Assembly: GCA_036874045.1 (NCBI GenBank)
Contig: CM072339.1
Location: 17,863,501-17,927,500, forward strand
DNA length: 64,000 nt
From: Cymodocea nodosa
Taxonomy: Eukaryota > Streptophyta > Magnoliopsida > Alismatales > Cymodoceaceae
Reading direction: 5' to 3'
Of the stretch, positions 21,430 to 33,360 are shown piece after piece. The first letter of the stretch is position 1. Every line of letters starts with the position of its first letter. Both the position numbers and the translations under genes were made by a program. The notes beneath the pieces are model-generated. The model did no database searches. It was not told the DNA's origin and worked only from the letters and a program-made list of their open reading frames with translations.

Positions 21430-22390
21430 TATTGCAAATACCTTAAAGCATTGCAGTTACTCTAGGAGATTTTTCTATTTTTTGCCCTAGCATGACTCCT
21501 ATAACAAAATAAGTACATTACACATTAACTCAAATAGGTGATTCTTATTAAGAGCTTATATTATAGGAGTTGTAATTAAGCTAGTTTTAAGCTTAAAGAA
21601 AGTTTCTTTACAACCTTTATCAAAGTTAAACAGAACATCTTTTAATAAATTAGTTAAAGGTCAAGTTATTTTGCAAAAATCTTTGATAAATCTCTTATAA
21701 AATCCTACATATCCTAAAAATGATTTAATATCTTTTATTGATTTGGATTATGGTAAATTTGAAATAACTTCTATTTTAACTTTATCTACCTTCAATCTTT
21801 TCATTGAAATAGCATATCTTAAAACTATTCCTTATTTAATCATAAAGTGACATTTTTCCTAATTCAAAACCAAATTTTTTTCTACACAGCAATCTAATAC
21901 TAGTTCTAAGTTCTTCAAACATACTTCAAATGAAGTTTCATATATTGTAAAATCATCCATGAATATTTCTAGAAAATCTTCAATCATTCTAGTGAAAATA
22001 CCTTACATACACCTTTGAAAAGTAATTGTTGCATTGCATAATCCAAATGACATTATTTTAAAAGTATAAGTTCCATTAGAATATGTGAAAGTTGTTTTCT
22101 ATTGATCCTGTAATGCTACTTGAATTTGGTTATATCTTTAATACTCGTCTAAGAAAAAAAAAATTTCTTGACTAGCCAATTTTTATAACATTTGATTTAA
22201 AAATGATAAAGGAAAATGATCTTTCCTAGTCACAACATTTAGCTTCCTATAATCTATATACTCTCCAACTAGATTGAATTCTTATGGGAATCAATTCTTG
22301 ACTTTCATTCCTAATGACTGTTATCATTGATTTCTTAGAGACTGCATGGATTGGACTAACTCATGAGCTGTTAGAAATTAAATATATGGT
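21430..22390 (-). pseudogene. Ty3/gypsy reverse transcriptase and start of RNase H
   Basis: On the minus strand from 22390: WRVY and the YRL-type motif, KDHFPL-like sequence, GYNQIQVALQDQ, NGTYTFKIMSFGLCNA, FTRMIEDFLEIFMDDF (catalytic Met-Asp-Asp intact, near 21960), then KNLVLN and EKCHFMI, ISMKRLKVDKVKIEVI, IKSFLGYVGFYKRFI and an RNase H start with ETFFKLKTSLITTPII and GVMLGQKIEKSP. Reading needs several frame changes and passes stops. About 300 residues remain. It belongs with the gag end at 22790-23215. Confidence 0.88.
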
Positions 22391-22789
22391 AAGAAAATTT
22401 TATACTTAAGAGGGAGGGTGAATTAAGTATATTGCAAAATTTTTAATGTTTTAGTCCCCTTTTTAAATCTAGTTAATGCAAAAATGAAACAAAGATAAAA
22501 ACACACAAACAATTTATAGTGGTTCCCCTCAAGCAAGGTACATCCACTCTTTGAGTCCTTACTCAAGAAGTCACTATTCTCAAGAGTTTTTGGTTCACTC
22601 AAAACTTAGTGTACTTCAACTTTACTCAAAGCAAATTTAACTTGACCAGGCACCAATCCTTCATCAAGTTATCCCTTTAACTATACGAACCCTCGTACAT
22701 TTACCATACTAACTATACTAACCCTCGTATAGTTATCTACATAACATTATGGACTTCTGTAAAGTTACCTGAAAATTTTTTAGAGTTAC
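22391..22789. other. Inserted block between gag and RT of E5
   Basis: Sequence unlike either flank: it begins near GAGGGAGGGTGAATTAAGT and contains TATAGTGGTTCCCCTCAAGC and CACTCTTTGAGTCC, a pattern I know as a dispersed plant repeat but cannot classify. Protease coding should lie here, so the block replaced or interrupted it. Confidence 0.4.
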
Positions 22790-23215
22790 ATTTGTCAAGT
22801 GACTTTAGCTTTTTTTCCAAATCATCTAATCTTATTGCATTTAGTTTTTGATTAATTTTCATTATCGTTTTCTCAGTTTCATAAACAATATCTATTTTAA
22901 GTTTTGAATAAGTTTCTTGATAATTTAATTTGTTATTTTCTTGATGATAATATATGTATTCTTCTAGTTTGTCTAGGTTTTGTTCTAAACTTCATTCAAG
23001 TCTATCATATCAATCTTAGATTTCTTTTTTTTAGGACATATTACTCATCCTAAAGTGATTGTTATTTTGGTAAATTGTAGGTGTTTCATACTAAGTCCTA
23101 TATTGGATATAATTCATTTATTGCTCATTTAGTCTAGTCATCTGCAATCATCTCAACTTTAAACAATTAGTAATGTCATGTCTTTCTAAACTGCAGAATT
23201 CATATATACTAATTA
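22790..23215 (-). pseudogene. Gypsy gag end with zinc knuckle (E5)
   Basis: On the minus strand, CEFCSLERHDITNC is a CX2CX4HX4C knuckle with all four ligands present (near 23200-23160). After a variable Tyr/Asn-rich part, a long coiled coil follows (QNLDKLEEYIYYHQENN, then ETEKTIMKINQKLNAIRLDD). The arrangement knuckle then coiled coil is the same as in E3 and E4. A few stops interrupt it. The N-terminal capsid part between here and the primer site is missing or unrecognisable. Confidence 0.75.
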
Positions 23216-23327
23216 CAGGTTTCAAAAATCTTTGAGTATAAACATATGCCATATTCTCAATGATAAAATCACATAACACTCTTACTACTATGAAAACAAA
23301 TTAATACTACGATTTTCAAATTGTTAG

Positions 23328-23346
23328 TTCCCTGGCAACGATGCTA
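23328..23346 (-). other. Primer-binding site, tRNA-Asp type (E5)
   Basis: Minus strand TAGCATCGTTGCCAGGGAA against the canonical TGGCGCCGTTGCCGGGGA. It follows the LTR end directly and sets the orientation of E5. Confidence 0.75.
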
Positions 23347-24908
23347 GAATAACATTGTCTTGTTTGTTTAAGTGTATTTTTTTATAAGTAACAAGTAATT
23401 TTCACAAATTGTTTCTAATTTTAGTAACTTAGTCCGTTAAATTTACAAGTGTACAATGTCTATTGTATAACTGTATAAGTACAGGTTGAATCCACAAAGA
23501 ATAGTCAAAATCACTTTGCTCTATAAATTTTCATAACCAAGATATAATGTATATTCACAATATGCTCACTCTATTGATTTATAGTTAACTCAATAGACTT
23601 AATTCGTAGAGTTATAGGTAACTCAACGAATTTACCTTATAGAGTTATGGTTAACTCAACGAGCTCTCAAATAATTAATAATTTATATTGTTGTTTGCAA
23701 AAGAACACGACCATCCATTAGACAATTCTATATATTACAAACAACATCAATTAAGCTTTCGAATGCTATTTCATATACATTCATCATTGATCAATTTTAG
23801 CATTCAATACATCCAAATAGTAGATTTGTAAATCAAGATTTTAGAGATTTATATTAACTAGTTTAAACATTCAATAATATGATTTTCTATAACTAAAATG
23901 AAATAAACACAAGACATTCAACACTACTAACAATACAACATAGATTTGATAAGCATAAAAATAGATAATGAGTTTTGTTTTATTTTTGTTTTGTTTCATT
24001 CCTTCAGATGAATGAGTGATGAAAAGTAAAATTTTCTATTGATAGTAAGAAAACTTACGTCACTACACATGACGCGATTACATTACTGAAAACTTAACCA
24101 CTTACTGTCAAGCACTCCTCTCCCTACTAAATTGCAAACCTAGATTTTTGTAAGTTGATCTCCTCTTTAACATAATGGTATCAATCCAAAACCAAGACTA
24201 AAAGTTTTACTATCTTTTGAGAGATGATTCGGTACTTAGTGAAAATATTTTTCCTTCTTGTGGCGCGATCATTCTTCATAATGATTGTCAATCACTATGT
24301 TTGGCTTGAAATCAACCTAACATTTGGAAAGTATTAAGGATCATCCGATGTTTTCTATAGTTAACGTGGTTCTCCCTCCTCTTTTCTTCATTTTTTTTCT
24401 TTTTCTTTTATATTTCCTTTAGTATTAACTACTTCCACCAAAATCACTAGTTAGATTTCCTACCTATGCATCAATGATTGTGATTACTTCTTCATTCCAC
24501 GTCTTAGATCATGACATAATTCGTGCAACGTGATTTTCTTTAAATTTCCTACAACTACTCACAATCGAATATTAGAAAATAACTAGTCTGTGGAGTTAGT
24601 GTAATTCAACGAACTTACTTTGTTGACTTAATTGTAACTCAACGAACCAACCTCGTTGAGTTAAGCTTAACTCAATAGACTCATTCGATTTTGCAGTTTA
24701 GTAAAACAAATATTTACATTTAACACTTGATATGTAAAAGAAGTAATTTCTAATTCATTTATAAATGATAATTAACCACTAATTCCTTGAAATTATGTAA
24801 ATTCTTTAATTAAGGCTTATAATTGTATAATTGTAACATAATAGCTTAATTCTTATGTGATAAGCTAAATACCATGTAATTAACCATTCATTAATCACTA
24901 ATATTATG
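23347..24908 (-). repeat. LTR C (5' LTR of E5)
   Basis: Reverse-complement relative of LTR A and B; minus-strand start is TAAAATTATGCATAATATTAG. Carries GTTGAGTTA clusters at 24590-24685 and 23570-23670 in the two positions also seen in LTR B, the TATA block (24407-24415) and the terminal block with TACAATAGACATTGTACAC in minus orientation. About 1.56 kb. Confidence 0.8.
24407..24415 (-). promoter_or_regulatory. LTR TATA box (E5)
   Basis: Minus strand AATATAAAA in the conserved LTR block. Confidence 0.5.
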
Positions 24909-24909
24909 C

Positions 24910-26185
24910 ATAATTTTATTCTAAATACTCATTCTAAGGGGATGAGCTTTTAAGCCTAGAAAAGGTAAGAAAATAAACCTTTGAGCTTCTAACAAATGTA
25001 AATGTGGATTCCAAGGTCCAAAAGGGAAATTGCACGTTATAAGACACCTAGGGAAAATTACATATTGTAGGGCTCACACACAAGGTTAATAGACCATAAA
25101 GCCCATACCTAATAAGGGTTAGTGTTTAACAAAATTCAACTATGTGAAAGGAAAGTGGCTAAATTTTGGAAACCAGGTGTTAGTGTGTATCAAAACAAGG
25201 GAAAGGAATATTAAAAATTCCAATTGTATAAAAAGGTGATGTCCCTTTTTGTCTCTTGCTTTCTCACCACAAAATCGCCCTTTCCATCTCTCACTCAAAC
25301 ATAGAAGCTCTTTCATATCTCTCGCTTGAATGTAGCAACTCGCTTGGTTGCTTTTGTTGTTCACCCTCGACAATAGGTTGCTCAACACACAAACAACAAT
25401 CTTTGGTTTTTGCCATCATGCATTTCTACCTCTTCCCTAGCCCCACATTATCGATGACCAAGAAGCTTCTGAGGTGAAGCAATAACAACAGGCTACAAAT
25501 GCGTGCACCCTCGTCCATCAAGATCACAACTCCCACGGTCAATTGCGTCTAGGAGTAGAAGACAACAATTACCCTCTTATCACCCTTGAACCTAACAAAG
25601 GAGATTGGGCAATGGGAGGAGAGGGGAAGGGGAACATCATGGTATGTTTCACTCACTCTTCATCTTCTTCTTCTAAAGAGGGTGGCTCAATTTCACTACT
25701 TACATACATCTATGAAGGCAAGGGAAGGAAAGATCGATTTGGTCTTCGTGGCTTTGATTTAGTGGATGACCAATAGACTCTATCAAAGAAAACAAAGAAG
25801 GTGGAGGAGAAAGAAAAGAAAATTAAAAAAAAAGAAAAAGAAGAAAAGAAAAAAAGACTTTATTTTGCTAAAGAAGAAGAAAAGAAAATAAAGAAACTAA
25901 ATAAAATAAAGAGGAACAAGATAAATCAATAAGTGAAATGAATAAAAAAAAGAATAGAATGAATAAAAAAAGTAAATTAAAATATTATAAATAAATGATT
26001 AAATAAAGAAAATAAAATAATCATAAACGAAAGAAAATGAAAGTAAATAAAAAAAATGAAATGAATGAAATTAGAATAATCTATTAAATGTACTTTTTAT
26101 TTCATTAATATTATTTTACTTTTAAATTTTCAAAATGAAGAATGATGTATCAAATATTGTATTTTAGGTGGTACACAATCTATTC
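24910..26185 (+). other. LTR-like or promoter-like segment, unassigned
   Basis: Contains a TATA-like TGTATAAAAAGG (25224-25235) followed by a C/T-rich leader and short open frames (25256-25477, 25543-25776) without recognisable domains, then a purine-rich A/G tract (25790-26060). It could be the LTR or leader of a further element, perhaps E4, but no matching partner was found in the window. Confidence 0.3.
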
Positions 26186-26189
26186 TTTT

Positions 26190-26380
26190 GATTTTTGACT
26201 TTTCGAACATTCCATCGTACACTAACACCTTAGGGAATTTTAAGTTTCTAGACTTTCCAGCACATGTACTAACCTCTTAGAGAATTCTAACTTTTTGAAC
26301 ATTCAATTTTCTTTTTATTTGAACTTTTCATTTTCTTTCTATTTGAACTTTCCATTGTGCACTAATAGACCTCTAAGAGT
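26190..26380 (+). repeat. PIF/Harbinger-like terminal sequences, three in a row
   Basis: Three segments resemble the right terminus of P3 (CCGTCATGCACTAACACG): CCATCGTACACTAACACC (26212), CAGCACATGTACTAACCTC (26259) and CCATTGTGCACTAATAGAC (26351). They are separated by TTTGAACTTT-type subterminal repeats. Probably a decayed Harbinger end with duplicated subterminal region; no transposase sequence seen beside it. Confidence 0.45.
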
Positions 26381-27449
26381 AGTTTAGTCTTTTAAGCTCA
26401 AATGCAATGAAATGTATCACAAAGCTTAAAGAGGCATAAGGGGATTCATGGACCTAAATTAGGCTATGGTGGCCCAAAATAAAGAATACCATATTAAAGG
26501 GGAGAACCTAAATGTGGGGTTGTAAACAATAATTTATTTTAATTATATCATTTTCATAACTAACTCATCATTCATTATGTATAAAATATCAACATAGGTA
26601 ACTAGTCAATCACATAAAGCATAGGCTCCACTAAATGTCACTTCTTATCGATGAAACATATACATAAACAATTAAACATTTCATAGTCATAACAAATGTC
26701 TATGTAATATACATAATTGCCAAATCCTTACAATTACTATAATATCAATAATTACACATGATCTACTAAATATGCAAAAATCATGATTAATTGCATAAGA
26801 CACATGATTATGCAATAACCAATATAAATGTGCAATAAATACTAATATGCATGTAATTAAGATTATAAAAATACATAAATCTTCGTAATCATGTAGCCAT
26901 TTCAACACAAAATTACTTTAGAGTAAATGGTAAGAAAAACTTATCCAAAGGTTCAAACACAAAAGTCCAACTATTTTATTTTATTTTCTTTCCTCCTTCC
27001 TCCCTCTTCTCCTCCTCTCTTCACCTTATTTTCCTACTATTTGAATGGAGCACCTACCACATTGGACAAAGTCCTCACAACATTGATGTACCACTTCTCA
27101 CATGGAGAAGTCAATGTTGGAAATTCTCCAACAACCATTGAAATGCATGAAGACACTAACAACACCACACCTACATAGAATAAGACATCAAGGAGCACCA
27201 CACAACATCGATGAACACCTCACCTCACGACGATCATGTAAACTCAACACAACTTGCCAACCCATGACACTTCCGATGCAACTCACCTCATATGGCAAGA
27301 CTAGTTAGAGACACACCCATAAAAGAGGATAGAGTATTAGGAAAGCAATTAGGAATGACAAAACAATGAAGTAACCAACATTTGTCTTCTCTTGAAGACA
27401 TTTGTTATCCTCAAGTGCATAATCATCTCTCTTGTCTTGTATTGTCACA
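26381..27449. other. A+T-rich stretch, no gene recognised
   Basis: Short unsupported open frames only. Base composition becomes richer in C and A around 27050-27300, with no recognisable domain. Confidence 0.4.
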
Positions 27450-28559
27450 AGTAGATGGATATAAATTTGAATTGCATATAAATTATGTGAATTAGCTACC
27501 TAGATTTCATGAATTAGATGAGAAAGATGGATATACATTTCTAAATGGCTTCAATGAAGTATGTAACATGTATGTAACTTACTTGAAGTGTTAGTGGATG
27601 CAATTAAGTTGAGATTTATCCCTTTCGTTCTTTGAGACGATGCAAAGTTATGGCTAAATACCCTTCTTGTTAACTCAATTTGTACTTAAACTGATTTTTG
27701 TATTATCTTTATTAAAAAGTTTTATCATTTACATAAGACCATTCAAGCTAAGAATGTTATTCTAAATATCTATTAACAAACTAATGAGCCTTTTTGGAAA
27801 TATTTTGAGTGTTTCAACAAATTAGTGGCAAGATGTCTTAATCATGGTCTACCTAAATCAAGACAACACCAGGTGATTTATGAAGGGTTGAAATATAATA
27901 CTAAGTTAATGTTGGAATCTTTTTGCTTTGGACATTTCATGCGTCTAGATGAGGTTCGCACTTGGGACACTCTAGTTGACCTTATTGAGAGAATAATGGA
28001 AATGGAAAGGTCATCAAATAGAATATTTGATAGAACTTTAGCAAAGGGCATGCATACAATAGACCTTATGATAGGAATGGAAGTTAGAATACCTTCCATT
28101 ATTAAAAAAGTAGAAGGCCTCATTCTAAGTCAACAAAAAGAAAAGAATAGGGTCATAGAAGTTAAATGTGTAGCATGTAGAGTCTCTAGTCACATCATGG
28201 AGGAATATCCTGAAATTCAAGGTCAAGTTGTTGAACAAGTCAATACTATAGGTATGGGACAAAGGTCATTCCAACTGTTATCACACTATACCTTAGGATG
28301 GAAGAGCCATCTTAATTTTTCATGGCAACAACTAGAAGCACCTACCAACCACACTAAGCATCATAGATCTATTCAACCAGTTTTAAGTGATAGAATGTCT
28401 ACTCTGGAGAAAAGATTTACTAAAATTGAAAAAGGGATTCAATCACTAATACAAGTTAGTAGACAAGTAAACCCTATTTTAGCTAACCATGACCAAATTA
28501 TTAAGAGTTTAAAAGCCAAATTTGATAGATTGTCTACTTCATCTAGAGGTAGAACATAG
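27450..28559 (+). pseudogene. Ty3/gypsy gag (element E4)
   Basis: The capsid part is readable across frame changes before 27825 (FELHINYVNQLPRF, then LRFIPFVL, DAKLWLNTL, EPFWKYFECFNKLVARCL), then a 244-codon open frame from 27825: NHGLPKSRQHQVIYEGL, matching the common C-P-H-H-G-I/L-P-x-W-x-x-x-x-x-F-Y-x-G-L motif of plant gag. A zinc-knuckle-like CVACRVSSHIMEEYP follows; the last Cys of the CX2CX4HX4C pattern is Tyr. The protein ends with a coiled coil (STLEKRFTKIEKGIQSL). No protease or RT follows; the stop at 28557-28559 is followed by the non-coding module also seen in E3. A gag-only, probably non-autonomous element. Confidence 0.85.
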
Positions 28560-30240
28560 AGAGAATTACCTAGTAACATTCTACTCAATCCCTACATGGC
28601 AAATGTGTGCATTATATAAGGAGAGATGTGAGGATCTGACCCATCATCATCTTCATGAGTGAATGAGCTTTGTAAAAATAATAATAATAATATCAATCAA
28701 ATTATTTCTCTTTTATTAGCATCTTTATTGTTAATAGCATATTGTAGTTCTTTTTATTTCATTTTTTCTATTTTGATGTGTTTGTTAGTATTGTAGTTAT
28801 TACTTTTTCTTCGTCAAGCAAGGTATGCACTCTTAAACTTATCTTTTTGTAATGCACTAGTTGATATTTGCATTGTGCATTATTTCTTTAACATACTACT
28901 CAATCTTCATTATATATTTTAGGAATAATGTAATTTAATATAATATATGTGCATATGAATTGCAAGCTAGGTACGAAGGGGTGTACTCTTTCTTGCTTGT
29001 CATGGTTTATTTCTTTTATTTTTTGTCATCTACATGCTTATTACCTTATTGCCTAAATGATTTCTTTTACATTAAGGGCAATGCAAAGTTTAAGCATGAA
29101 GGGAAGTTATTTGATGATAGTTTTTTTTTTATTTTTGTGTTTTTCTTATTTATTATGTTTTATATATACCCTTAGACCCTAATAGATAGAGTCCTCTTAG
29201 GTATAGTTGAGACCTAGAAGTAAAATCTTTAGGAAAAAACCCTTGAACCTTAAAGGAAGGAGAAAAAGAAAATTTAAAGTCATCCATATTTTAACTCTTA
29301 TATGTAATATTACACTTACATGTGGCCTTGACTAAGAAGGAACCACTCCTCTTAAAGGGAAACTTAGGTAAAAACTTAGGAATATATCTTGAGGTTGTCT
29401 TATGAGAATGGTAGAATAAAATGGCTAGGGTTAAAATTACATGTTCCCACCCAATGATGTAAGAGGTACTTTAAAGGGTAAGGGTTAGGGTGAGAAAAAA
29501 AAGAAAGAAAAATGATTAAAAGAAAAAAAAGAGAATAACAAGATAGTGAAAAAAAGAAGAGAGAATATTTATTGTCATTCTTACAAAAACTACTGAGTAA
29601 TTGATTAACTTTTTCCTAAGTATTGGATTGTAATCGCATAAAAAGGTGTTGGAGTAGGAGGTAATCTATATATAAAAAAAAAAAAGAGTAAAAATATAAA
29701 GACAATGGACTTAAGAATAGACATTTAGGATTGTTTAAGTGACTTAAAGAGAGTTGAGTAGGTTATTTCTTAGTCATGCTCATTTTTATATGCACTTATT
29801 TATATAATACGTTACTTTTTTAGAATGAAAATTGAATGAGCATTTGGATCCAAATTAAAAAGGTTGAGAAGGTGATTGAATAAAGATGAAGCCAATAAGT
29901 CAAAACTACTTAAGAGCAACTTTGTCCATGTTTAGAAAACTAAGAGCTTATTTTTGTTGTCTTTGTCTTTTATTTGTTTGTTTTATGTTTTTTTTTAGAT
30001 TTTGTAGGTATATTTGCTAAAAATCCTTCATAAACATAACTTTGCTACTAGGATGACCTTAAGGTTTAAAGGCTTATTAGATGTACTAAGTGTAGTCGTG
30101 ATTCCTACGAAAGTGGTTTAAGATAGTTTTATTTTTATTATCTATTTATTAGTTATTTTTATTTTCTATTTTTAATAAGTGTGCTTTCATATGGGCTTTG
30201 TGTTTTTATTATTTAACTTTAGTCCTTTGCTAAAGGACTA
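28560..30240 (+). other. Non-coding 3' module of E4
   Basis: Matches 17207-19029 in block order: a TATGTTTATT-type region, ACATTAAGGGCAATGC (29071), a purine-rich A/G region (29490-29570), a GTTGTCTTTGTCTTTTATTTG block, TAGGATGACCTTAAGG, and the ending GGACTAGCAAAGACTAG. An imperfect A/G tract and small A+T repeats occur inside. No coding content. Confidence 0.55.
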
Positions 30241-30261
30241 GCAAAGACTAGATATGAGGGT

Positions 30262-31440
30262 GTGTAAAGTATTAATTAGTGTATTTTATATATGTTAATT
30301 CATGTATGATAGGGATTATAAGTTACAAATATATATTTTTTAATGTGAAATTATATGTAAATCATATTTTTAGATATATACATGAATTAAGGATTAAATA
30401 GTTGATAATGCACAAATTTATCATTTATCAAATAAACACCTAGTTAATAGTCTATGTATTAGACATGATTTTTATAATTTTTCAAAAGTATAACTTTATA
30501 TATGATGTATGAATGCAAAATTACTTGAATATAATGTTAAACTAAAGAACTTCAAGTAATTTATGTATACACACATAAAGAAGTTGTGGACTAAAACCTT
30601 TCTAATCTAACAACTTTTCATATATGGTAATTCATGCATGCATGTATATTTTCTTTGCATCATATGATTTATATTCAATATATATGTGCATCCAACTTGG
30701 TTTTGAGTTTTATAGGTCAAGAAATCATAAAATCAAGGTACATCAAAGAGGACAAAACTTGGGTCATTGGATATAACTTATTAGAAATCAAGCAACAAAA
30801 CCCTAGACTATATAAAGGGCTTGGTTGTCTAACCCTAATATCTATCTCCATTATCCACTTGCTTGGCTGACGTCTACCTCCATCTCCACCTCCATTTCTC
30901 CATCTCCACACCATAAACAATAGCCTCTCTCCTTCTCAATCCAAGAATGTGATCCTTTTTCCAAGAATTTGGCAAGCTTTGGCATCTCCACCCCTTCGAA
31001 CAACCTTCCATCTTCTCCAAGGTGTGCTTCACACAAGGACTTCTATAGGTATTTGGTGCCTAAAAGCTTGTATGGTCCATCTTGGGAGGCTAATATGTGA
31101 TCAAACCTTGTGAGGTTAATTTCAATGATTCCAAGGATGTGGTATATTGATTATTTTAAGTTTTCTAGCTATTGACTCTAGGATTTTAATAATTTTTGAG
31201 CTAACTTTGAATTTTTAGTATATTTATGTAATTTTAACTTGATAACATGTGATTAGAACTTTCTTGTGGATTTAATGTTGTGGATGTTTTATTGGATAAT
31301 CATTTCAATAAATTTAATTAAGATAAACTCCTAGTAGATACAACCTGTACTTATACTATTTATTACAATGGACACTATGTGCTTGTAATTTAAATAAATG
31401 TAAAACTTGCGTTTTTAATTGCACATGATTTACCCTTATG
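30262..31440 (+). repeat. 3' LTR of E4 (about 1.2 kb)
   Basis: Follows the purine-rich GATATGAGGGTG (30249-30260). A TATA box lies at 30809-30817 (TATATAAAG) with a C-rich leader downstream. Ends with ACAACCTGTACTTATAC and CAATGGACACTATGTGC, the terminal block common to the LTRs here. The copia relic begins right after it. Confidence 0.6.
30809..30817 (+). promoter_or_regulatory. TATA box in LTR of E4
   Basis: TATATAAAG followed by GGCTTGG and a pyrimidine-rich leader; a standard plant LTR promoter arrangement. Confidence 0.5.
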
Positions 31441-31464
31441 GTAACAAAAGTTTTATATTTTCCC

Positions 31465-32068
31465 CAAACATTACAATACATTGAATCAAAAACCTTAGAA
31501 GTGGCTTTCTCATGGTATTGAAATGCAACCTAGTTTACTTGCTAATATCGTAGTTATCACAATTAAGTTTAATGTCTCTAATAATATAATCACAAAAAAT
31601 AGGTAACTCCTTATGTTTACTTATATGTGCCATAGAATGACCATGTTGTCATTAGCATCTTTGGAGGTGGTGAGGAAGCATCCATTATCTTTCTTGTCAA
31701 TTGATATAATCTCTCGTTTTCTTTACCTCAACCAATAATCTTTTTGGTTGGAAGGTCCTAAAAAATACAATAGTCAAGAAAAATTTAATGGAACAATTCA
31801 AATTTTTAATAATTTTACTTATAAACATCAAATTGACATTAAAATTGGGTATATGAAGTTTTAAATTAGTAACTAAGTCAACATCACTTGTACCTACAAC
31901 TCTCGTAGAATTTGAATTTGGAAAATTTAACTTAATGGGTTGGTTTGACTCAAAAAACCTAAATAGAAAATATTTATAATAAGTCATATGATCTATGGCC
32001 CCTATGCCAATAACCCATGATTTACTTTTATTATAACTTGATAGGAAGATTGTCATACCTGTTATCAT
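31465..32068 (-). pseudogene. Copia protease and gag-pre-integrase relic
   Basis: The open frame 32068-31697 contains SWVIGIGAIDHM where active copia proteases have W-x-I-D-[ST]-G-A-[ST]-x-H-M, so the catalytic Asp is Gly. It continues with FPNSNSTRVVGTSDV and LKLHIPNFNVNLMFISKI, the conserved region behind the protease. After the frame ends, ILWHI and CDNYDISK with RLHFNT (near 31620-31480) are the gag-pre-integrase zinc-binding part. Reading stops where the LTR of E4 begins. Inactive: the catalytic residue is lost and the frame is broken. Confidence 0.85.
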
Positions 32069-32926
32069 ACCTGTAGTATTAGCTTTTGATTTTCTTTTAT
32101 TTCAATCATTTTGGATGAGCTCTTGTAGTTGGTTGGATGTATGTTCCACTTTTCATCTTTCTTGAATTTTTGGTTTATCCACTTGAACAACATTGTTAAT
32201 GTTGGGAAAAAAAAACACATTATTCATAGTAGAGAAGTGGTGGCTAGACTTTTCTCCTTCTCTTTCACTATTATACCACCTTGATCAACTTTTAATACTC
32301 TTCAAATTCAATGGTTGGATCAACAACCAGAGTAATGAAGATTTAGATTCAAAGAGAAATTGTCATTACAGTTCTACAACATGCATTCTTAGAAAAGATT
32401 AGTTTGAGGGGAGAAATGAAGTTTGTTTAAGTTGAAATTTTATTAAGAGATTAAGAACTTGTAGAGCTTCATTCTTATCAAGTTTCATGATTTTTAAAAT
32501 AGTGCAATGATAACAAATTTATCTAAAATAAAGATAGTCAGTTTGGGGTAAAACTTATTTGACTCTTGTTTATGTTGTTATTTGTATTATTTGTTGTTTG
32601 TAACTATGAATGTGTAATTTCTCTAGTTAAATACTAGAGAAGACTCATTTGTATCTATTATTTGTTTATAATGGAAGATTTAGAAGTGAATCAATTAATC
32701 ACCCTAATTTTTACTTCTCATATCAGGGAAGTTTTCCACATAAATATTAGTATTGTAATTTATTTAATTTCTACATTATTCTTCACCATTGAGAAATTGT
32801 TTGGAAGATTCTATTTATAATTTTTTTTTTTTCCAATAGTTGATCTATTTCTCTCTCTTGTTGCTGGATTCAGGTATGTATTTTTTTATGTAACTCATGC
32901 CCTAACAAAAAGCTAACGAGTAAATA

Positions 32927-32968
32927 ACACTTTTCTTTCATGTGTCCACTCGTTTCACGGTTGCTGCA
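32927..32968 (-). pseudogene. Copia gag zinc knuckle with lost ligand
   Basis: CSNRETSGHMKEKC fits CX2CX4HX4C except that the second Cys is Arg (a TGT to CGT type change). It is followed by YLLVSFLLGHE, like the usual Y-x-L-x-G-x-P-x-G-H context. Confidence 0.75.
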
Positions 32969-33360
32969 AATAACCTTCTCCCTTTTCTCACTAGTGACAC
33001 ACCTTTCCTTAATCTAATTACCTCTCTTGGACACCATGACAATAGGCTCAATAGTGGATCCAAAAGAGTTTAGCTCTTGTTGTTGTTCTTGTCACATAAC
33101 AAGGCTACAAGCTCTACTAAAATTGGCAAAAGGTTCTATAGCAAGAATCTAACTTCTAGTATTATTGAAATTATTATTCAATCCCATCAGAAATTGGACC
33201 ACCTTGTCCTTTTGCTCTTTTTCATCTACGTTTCTTAAACAATATTATAAGTACACTTTTTAACTGCACCACAAGTGCATTCAACCATAAGATTTAAGTC
33301 TGCTAACTCTTCCCAACGAGTCTTGAGATCGTTCTAATAGTTAGAAACAAACCTATTCCC

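Larger units (their letters stand above)
21430..24908 (-). mobile_element. Element E5: minus-strand Ty3/gypsy, 5' LTR to RNase H
   Basis: Right to left on the minus strand: LTR C (24908-23347), tRNA-Asp-type primer site (23346-23328), gag end with zinc knuckle, an unrelated inserted block, RT and the start of RNase H. Integrase and 3' LTR are missing at the left, where E3's LTR abuts. This is the only unit of the LTR family that keeps both LTR and pol and so is the best candidate for the autonomous lineage. Confidence 0.75.
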
